Of a DNA stretch of 64,000 nucleotides, positions 56,690 through 64,000 are shown in pieces. This DNA is from Psoroptes ovis (taxonomy: Eukaryota; Arthropoda; Arachnida; Sarcoptiformes; Psoroptidae). The stretch covers positions 682,001 through 746,000 of the forward strand of contig PQWQ01000009.1 in the NCBI GenBank assembly GCA_002943765.1. The letters run 5' to 3'. How positions within the stretch are numbered: the first letter of the stretch is position 1; every line of letters begins with the position of its first letter. The notes below the pieces were generated by a model that was not told where the DNA came from, did not search any database, and saw only the letters and a list, made by a program, of their open reading frames with translations. A program made the position numbers and the translations under genes.

Positions 56690-58936
56690 GAAATTATACT
56701 GCATTGAATCGACAACAAAAATGAAAATCTTTTGCATTTGTTTTTCGTGTTGTTGTTGTTGTTGCTGATTATATTGTATGTTGTTATCATCATCAAAAAC
56801 AAAATGGTCAACTGGTAACAAATTCTGTTTTGTACAAGCAACGAGCAAAAATGAGAAGAGAAAAAAAATTATTATCATTTTGTTCTTGGTACAAATTTAG
56901 GAAACAAACAAACAAATACTGCAAATACTATTTGCTTTCAAATATGTATGAATTGAAATAATGTGAAATGAAGAAAAGCTAATTAATCATGACGGCTAAC
57001 TGTGTAGTATGTGTTTATGATTGTGGAGCGCTCCACTGAAAAAGAATCAAGAAAATTTCATGTATTATTTTTCTAGGGAATCACCAAGCAAAAAATAATA
57101 CGAAAAATTTCCGAAAGAATTATGTGATAATAACTGAAAAAAATATTGTGATTATCACAAAATAAAGAATAGACAAAAAAAAACAAACAAACGAAGCGAC
57201 ATGTACGAAATTGTAAATACACACATGGCTCAATGAAGTCAATCATCGTTTGTCCGATTAAATGTACGAATCAACCGACCAGCAACCCGAAAAAAAAACA
57301 TCGACAATGTCAAAAACAAGCAAAGAAAAGAATATTTCCAAAAAATCAAACAAATTGAAATAAAAATATGGAGCAAATTGAAAAAAGAAAATAAATATGA
57401 AAAATGACCAGAAAATTCAATGATATTTGAGAAATTATTATTATTATTATTATTTGTATTTATTTGTATTTACTCTAAGTATGACAAATAAACAATACAT
57501 ACAATATACATGGATTGGTAAACAAACAAATGAAAAATTAATTTATTGTGTGCCATCCACTTTCAATGCTTAAACGAAAACATATGACAAATTATTAATT
57601 ATTATCAATCGATGACAACAAATAATTTGATTCGTATTTTGAATCAATCAAAAAAAAAAAAAAAAACAGAGTAATGAATTGAATCAAATTTTCAATTATA
57701 ATTTATTCAATGTGAAAAATTTTGAAGAAAAAAAAAATTCTCAAGAATCAATCAATCTTTGAATGCATAATATTTTAAGCATCATTGAGAAAAAAAAAAT
57801 CAAACTCAAATATGTAGTAGAATCGTTAGAATTCAATAGTAAGATTGCTGCTTGTCATTTCTTTCGAATTGAAAAATGAAACAAAACCAAAATTGAATTT
57901 GAAAATATAATACACTGATAAGAATTGGTTCCATGAAAAAAAATAATAAAAAATAAAAATAAAAAACTCAAAGGCCCATACGTCTAAAAAATTGTACATG
58001 AACGAAGGAAATGACAATGATTTCCACTTGATTTGATTTTTGATTTTTGTTTATATTTCCCCTTACATTGGATTTGATTTTTACTTACATTTTTCATTTG
58101 GCAACGAAAAAAAAATAGTAATAAGAATTCGAAGCAAATCTTGAATCTTAAAATTGAATGTACACCAAGAGCACTCGTATGTGTGTAGCAGCATTGATCA
58201 CTGTCAATATATTCGATTAAAGTCAAAGAAATGAAAAAAATATATTTATTTTACCCATGGGAAGTATTATTTTATCTAATTTTACGACTACTTCAAAACA
58301 TTATTATTTGAAATCGAAATCAGAAAAAAAAATTGAAAATTGAAAAATATATCAGACCACAAAATAGTGAAATCATCATTCATTTCTCGATGTAATAATA
58401 ATAATAATTAATCAAAGGGCTACTATCGTTTCGTTTGTTATTTTGATCTGTGATTATTATTTGCAAACTTATAACTTGTTAAATTTTTAATTTCAAAATT
58501 GTGGAAATGAAAAATTGAAATCCAAGAAAAATTAAATTTTTTTCTTCAAAAAACACGTAATGAAAAATATTTAATGAAATATTAAATAGAAAAATATCAC
58601 CAAAGCAAAAGCCTCTCAAAGATGAATCATTTGACATTCATTTTAAAATGAAGAAAAATAAATGAAAATAATCATAGAAACATAAACATTAATAATAATA
58701 ATTATCACAAATGTAAATATTGTAAAAGTGAACTGAACATTGAATTGAATTGCAGTTCACAATTTTAAAAATTTACGAAATATAATAACCAAACAACAGC
58801 AATATGCATGTAAAACAATCAAAAAAGAAATTGTGAATTTGCTGGTTGCAATACGATACACACCATGCATTGAATTCAATTCACCGAAACACAAAAATAA
58901 TCAATGACAATCAATAATAAATAAATTCATGGAAGC

Positions 58937-58960
58937 AAAAAAAAAAAAAAAAAAAAAAAA
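58937..58960. repeat. Poly(A) run of about 24 bases
   Basis: Homopolymer A tract with no adjoining element that would mark it as a retrotransposed tail. Confidence 0.85.
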
Positions 58961-59619
58961 TGGTAGAAAATTGAATTTGATTCAATTATTTTTAGAATTT
59001 TTTTTTATATTTCATTTGACATTATTTTCATTTTTATTACCACAAAAAATCAATTTAAATTCACATTTCATATTAATATAAAAAAAGAAACCATTGACCA
59101 TCTGGAAATGATGTGTTTTTGACGATGAAAAAATTGAATGAACATTTATTGAACGAAATTTTATTAAAAATTGTACTATGCACAGGTAAAATGTATGCAT
59201 CATCATTAATGAATGATTTTTGAATGATTTATGATTGGTGAAACAAAATAAAAAAAATGTTCGCTACAACAAAATGTATAAAAATTTAAACTTTCGTAAA
59301 AGGGAAAAATATTGAAAATAATAATAATCACAAAAATTCGATAAAAATGAAATGAAACATGAAATATATTCATCATTTCATTTCACTATGCTATGCTATC
59401 GGGTAATGAATTTTGAATTAACACACACACACAAATACTGTACGAAGAATGCTCTCTGTGTGTTTGCTTTGGAATATCTTTTCCAAAATAAATTCATTCC
59501 AATCTATGAATCGAAATCTTTGACTGAAAATAGAAAAATTTCGCTGATAAAAATTCTTGGAGTGAAAAATAATATATATATATATTAATGTTCAAGTTGT
59601 GAATGCAAAAAATCAAATC

Positions 59620-59650
<31 letters not shown>

Positions 59651-62254
59651 AGAAAATCAAATGTTAAATGAATTGTAATGAGAAAAATAAAGCAAAAAAA
59701 AAAAAAAAAAATAGACTTAAGAATCGATAAAGGAGAAAATAAGGAGCAAAAAAAAAAGTAATTTCACATCATTTCGTGTCGAAGTGAAAAAATGCCAACA
59801 CTTTGCAACAAGATTGTGAAGCTAAATTGTGATATAATATATATTGTCGTCGTTCGCTTTATCATGTGCAACAAAAAAAAAAAACGTTGCTTTGAATTTG
59901 AAATTCAAAGATTTCAAGATTATTGTACCAAAAAAAAAAAATAAAAAAAAATAAAAAAAATAAACGACTAATGATTGGTGAATTTAAAGAATTTGATTCA
60001 AAGGATTTCAACCCAGTGAATAAAAGATAAATGAAAAAAAAATAAGACCTTTGAATGTGTGTTTAAATCCAATGAATAAATGAATGAATGAATGAATAAA
60101 ATCAAATCAAATGAAATGAAACGCATCATCATCATCATATATTCGTATCAAAATGATTATTTTTGGTTAATTGAGTTTTTTTTTGTTTTTATGAAAAAAA
60201 ACGAAATCAAATTAATGAATAAGATCAATGATTGGATGGATGATTACGATGAAAAATTGTCAATTTTTTTAATGAAAATTTTTAAATTTTTCAAATCTTT
60301 GAAAAATTCTCAAGAAAATTCGTGGAAACACTCGCTCTACTTGATTTTCAAAAAATTGTTTCATTTCATATCATTTATTTATCAAAAAAAAAATATTCAT
60401 ACATTTTCATGGTTATAACTTTCAACAATTTTTTTTCTTTCATTCATTTAAATATGAATATGATGGCTATGATCTTTGACTTTAATCATATAATGTTTGT
60501 GTATGCGACACATTATATCATTGACATAAATGTTATTTGATACATTTATTTTAAACTAAAAAAGAAAAAAATTCAAAATAATGGCATCAAATGAAACGAA
60601 ATTGATATTATTTCAAAAAATAATAATAATAATGATGATAATTCGAGCAATGGAAATGTATATTTTTATTCAGAAAAAAAAGGTTAATAACACTCATAAT
60701 CTTATTTATATTTAAATACATGGATTATCCATGAATTTTATTTTATTTCATTTTTTTTAAATAGAAAGATTTTAATCATTTATCCGACCATACATAAATG
60801 GACATTGCCCATCCATGAAATTTGCAAAAAAAAAAAAAAAAAAGAAAAAAAAGAAAACATATTTGGGCACCCAGATAAATTGTATTTATTGTTCATAAGC
60901 CATAATATAAGAAATTATCAGTAAATTAATCTTGTGTTTAACTTCTTTTTTTCATTTCTTCATAAACAGCAATTATAATATAATATTTATTCACAAAATT
61001 TATTACATCCTACATCGTTTCGAAAGGTGAGTATATATCCGAAACGGACCGAAATGATCATCAAATTGTGATTAAAAAAAACTAAATTGGATCACATATA
61101 AAATTGGGGAAAAAAAAAAAGAAAAAACCAATGAATAAATTGAATGGATTTATTATTATCATCATTATTATTTCATTTGAAATCTAAAGAAACTACATTC
61201 GCAATCATTGACATTGATGAAATATTTTTTTTAGGGTGCCACACGCGAATGCAAAACAAAATAATAATAATAATAAGATAAACAAAAAAAAACCGACCCA
61301 GCCTATTGATCAATGCAACTGATATGTGTGTGTGTGTGTGTGTGATGTGTGTGCATATGATGTGTGAGAATATAATTAGTATAAAAACTATGATTTTACA
61401 CACACATAAACACACACCTTATGACGCCCACACGACTGATGTTATCTAACAGGTAAAAAATTGTAAATACCATAATAATTTCTCTTTAATTTTGAAATTT
61501 TAATGAAATGTTATCAGTTTGCAAGAAAAAAAAAGTAAAGAAAGATAATGAAATAGAATAAGAAAATAAATGAAATATAAAATGAAATCCAATGAATTAT
61601 TATTATTTACCTGATAACCTTATATTGTAAATTTTAAGGCATCGATCGAAGATAATGATAATAATTTATGTGGATTACAAATGTAAATTAAAAATGTAAT
61701 AGACTTTGATTTCTGTTTCAAATGAAATCATATTAATCACGTGATTATGGATTTCACAAAAAATGATGCTGACATATATAAACAAGCGATACAACAGCAA
61801 TATTTTACTGGACAAATTCTAATGAATTAATAATGAAAATCGCTGTTCAAGATCAGAAAAAAAAAAGAAAAAAAACAAAAACGAATCAATTGTTGAACAC
61901 AAATGGACCTGAAAAATGTTTTTCTTTTAATCGAAATTTCAAATCAAAAATTCCATCAGTAAGTAACAAAAAAAAAAAAAAAATGTTTTGATTTGTTGTT
62001 TGTCGGTCAGGTAAACTTTGTTTTGATTTTTCAATCACAAAATAATAATCACATTAAACAAGTCCATGACCTTACCAATGAGAAAGTAGCAAGTGTGTAT
62101 AGGAGGAAAGTAAATTACAAGTAACTCTCGGCTCGCCAAAAAAAAAAAAAAAAATCTAAAATCACGTACAATTTTGAAAAGTTTACATAATTTTTTTTTT
62201 CATTCTTTCTTTCTTTGTAAATCTAATTACAAGCAAATAAAATAGACAAATTAT

Positions 62255-62256
<2 letters not shown>

Positions 62257-62290
<34 letters not shown>
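62257..62290. repeat. TG microsatellite (17 units)
   Basis: 34-bp TG tract, the second longest dinucleotide run in the window. Confidence 0.95.
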
Positions 62291-62291
<1 letters not shown>

Positions 62292-64000
62292 CTGGCTACG
62301 TGTCATTATTGCAAGGTAAAACATAGAGTTTGAATGTAAATGTTAATGTTTAAATATTTGAATGTTTGAATGGTTGTTGATGATGATGATGATGATGTTG
62401 ATTATGTATTCATTTTATATACAATTTATCATGTATATTTATATTTATTAATAATAATAATAAATATATTTATAAATCTAATCAATGAACACATATAGAG
62501 AAATGAATGTGTGTATGTGTGTGTGTTTATTTTCATGGTAATTAATCATTTTATTTTTTATGTCTATCTGTGTATAAACATATCATTTTTTTTTTTTTTT
62601 GACTATAATTTAAAGCAAAAAGAAATAGAAAAAAGAAATAATTTTCAAATATTTGTGAAATAATGTTTTTTTTTCATATATATATCTAAAGTCCATTGCA
62701 AATGTAATTATGATTATGATAATTTTTGTTTTTTTTTTTTTTTTGATTTTGATTTTGATTAATTTATACACGATAAAATTGAATTCCATTCAAATATAAA
62801 TGAAGAAATATATTTGATTATATTTGAAAAACCGAAAAAAAAATTCTACCTGCTATTCATATTTTCTCGTTATCTGATAATTTCATTTATGAATTCATTG
62901 AATGTATTTATATTGAAATTATTATGATTATGATTTCTATGATAAATCGAGAAATGGCTAATGATTTTATATATTTAATATTATCAAAGTTATTTTCATG
63001 ATACATTTTCAAAATATAGCATTTAGTTAAATTACCATAGGGAAATCAATCAATGACATTATATAATAATAATAATAATAATAATACTGTAAATGTGTGC
63101 GTATTTAAAATCTAAACCGGCCTAAACAACAACAACAATACATTTATTTATCTGATGCATTATTATTATTACTCTCTTGCCACCATTAATGATAGATGTG
63201 CGTGCATATGTGTGTGTTTGCTTTGTGCTTTGGTTGACATTATTTTTTTTTTTTTTGCCGCTTTTATTTTAACAGAACAAAAATTCTATGACAGGCTTTT
63301 TTTTGTTGTTGCTCTAAATTATTATAATGAAAATAATTCCCTCAAAAAAAAATATCAATGATGGCCTTTGACTTGACACTTTGTTGTCGTTTGTAGCGCA
63401 TTCAAAGGTCGAATGGTGACTGTGTATTTACACACATATATTTATTGATTGTATAATCAAAATAATTCCTGATTTCTCAGGGACAAAGAATGATACAAAG
63501 ATTTATTATGTTCACATTTAGATCCGATCAAGATTAGTACTGGTGAAAAGAAAAAAGAACCGGAAGGAAATAGCTTGACGCGATATTTATTTGCTGTGTT
63601 TGTTGGTTGCTGATACCTTGCTGTCAAGTCACGCATTTTGATTTTGATTTTTTTAACGTAGTTCAAACGCCATCTGTTCGATTTGACGAATCAAAATCTA
63701 CGAATATGAATTCTTTTTTACCCAAATCTGAACGAATCAATCATTCCTAAATTGTGACAACACAATGGGAAACACGAATTTCACAAAAGAATGAAAAAAA
63801 TGACCAACAAAAAAAAAGAGCTTATTCATCTTACTTCAAAACAAGATTATGAATGAGTCAGAAACACTGACACACCTAAGCCCTCTCGATTGTCCATCAT
63901 ATTCGATCGACAGCAACAACAACAACAACAAAAAGTTTCACTTTATGATGGATTTTCAATGCGTATTCACATGAATTCTGTGTGTATGATTCATTCATTC

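Larger units (their letters stand above)
48412..64000. other. Gene-poor upstream region
   Basis: About 15.6 kb with no coding region I can support on either strand; open frames here are short and dominated by Phe, Ile, Lys and Asn codons. Contents: microsatellites, homopolymer runs, ATTC/GAAT tetranucleotide runs, and isolated minus-strand donor-like sites at 50906-50911 (GTAAGT) and 62070-62075 (GTAAGG) that could end 5' non-coding exons of the Ig-receptor gene. No TTAGGTTGTCC foldback copies were seen here. Confidence 0.6.

Noticed and set aside
60092..60418. 108-codon plus-strand frame
   Set aside because: Lys/Ile/Phe-rich frame in AT-rich DNA; no recognisable domain or gene signals.

Overview
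The window looks like nuclear DNA of a small-genome arthropod, most likely an astigmatid (dust- or scab-type) mite. This is an inference. It rests on the AT-rich, microsatellite-dense sequence (ATT, CA and ATTC runs), introns with GT..AG ends, coding exons rich in poly-Asn, poly-Ser and poly-Gln, and an ABCH-type transporter, a subfamily typical of arthropods. Nothing looks bacterial: there are no operons and no ribosome-binding sites.

Layout. (1) 1-2130, minus strand: 5' part of an ABCH half-transporter. The complete nucleotide-binding domain is in exon 1; the first membrane helix and start of the extracellular loop are in exon 2, which runs off the left edge. (2) 2329-2847, minus: a short single-exon gene of unknown function. 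(3) 3404-41149, minus: one large gene for a type I membrane protein with nine immunoglobulin-like domains, best matched by eye to the Sidestep/nephrin-like neuronal adhesion receptors. I reconstruct nine coding exons, all joined by phase-1 introns and totalling 6549 nt (2182 codons plus stop). Five introns are 54-69 bp; three are about 7.1, 11.2 and 12.6 kb. The 12.6-kb intron carries, on the opposite strand, a small intronless reading frame (10010-10753) whose protein begins MGCC, a possible lipidation signal. The three large introns hold twelve copies of an ~80-bp mariner-type foldback element (ends like TTAGGTTGTCC, mostly TA target duplications). (4) 41287-48407, minus: a complete LTR retroelement with near-identical LTRs and one uninterrupted 2043-codon frame encoding gag, protease, reverse transcriptase, RNase H, integrase and an envelope-like protein. 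It lies about 140 bp upstream of the adhesion gene's predicted start codon, in the same orientation. (5) 48412-64000: no gene I can support, only AT-rich sequence with microsatellites and a few isolated splice-donor-like sites that might belong to 5' non-coding exons.

The most notable object is the retroelement. Its gag resembles that of BEL/Pao elements (DUF1759-like region and three zinc knuckles), its pol is of Ty3/gypsy type, and its envelope has a furin-like site, a possible fusion segment, a coiled coil and a membrane anchor. All are in one frame behind a 35-bp leader without an obvious tRNA primer site. The two LTRs differ only in the length of one T run, which implies a very recent insertion, and the position could alter expression of the adhesion receptor gene.

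Limits: everything was read by eye. Domain names come from motif recognition, not database searches, and splice sites come from consensus plus reading-phase agreement, not transcripts.
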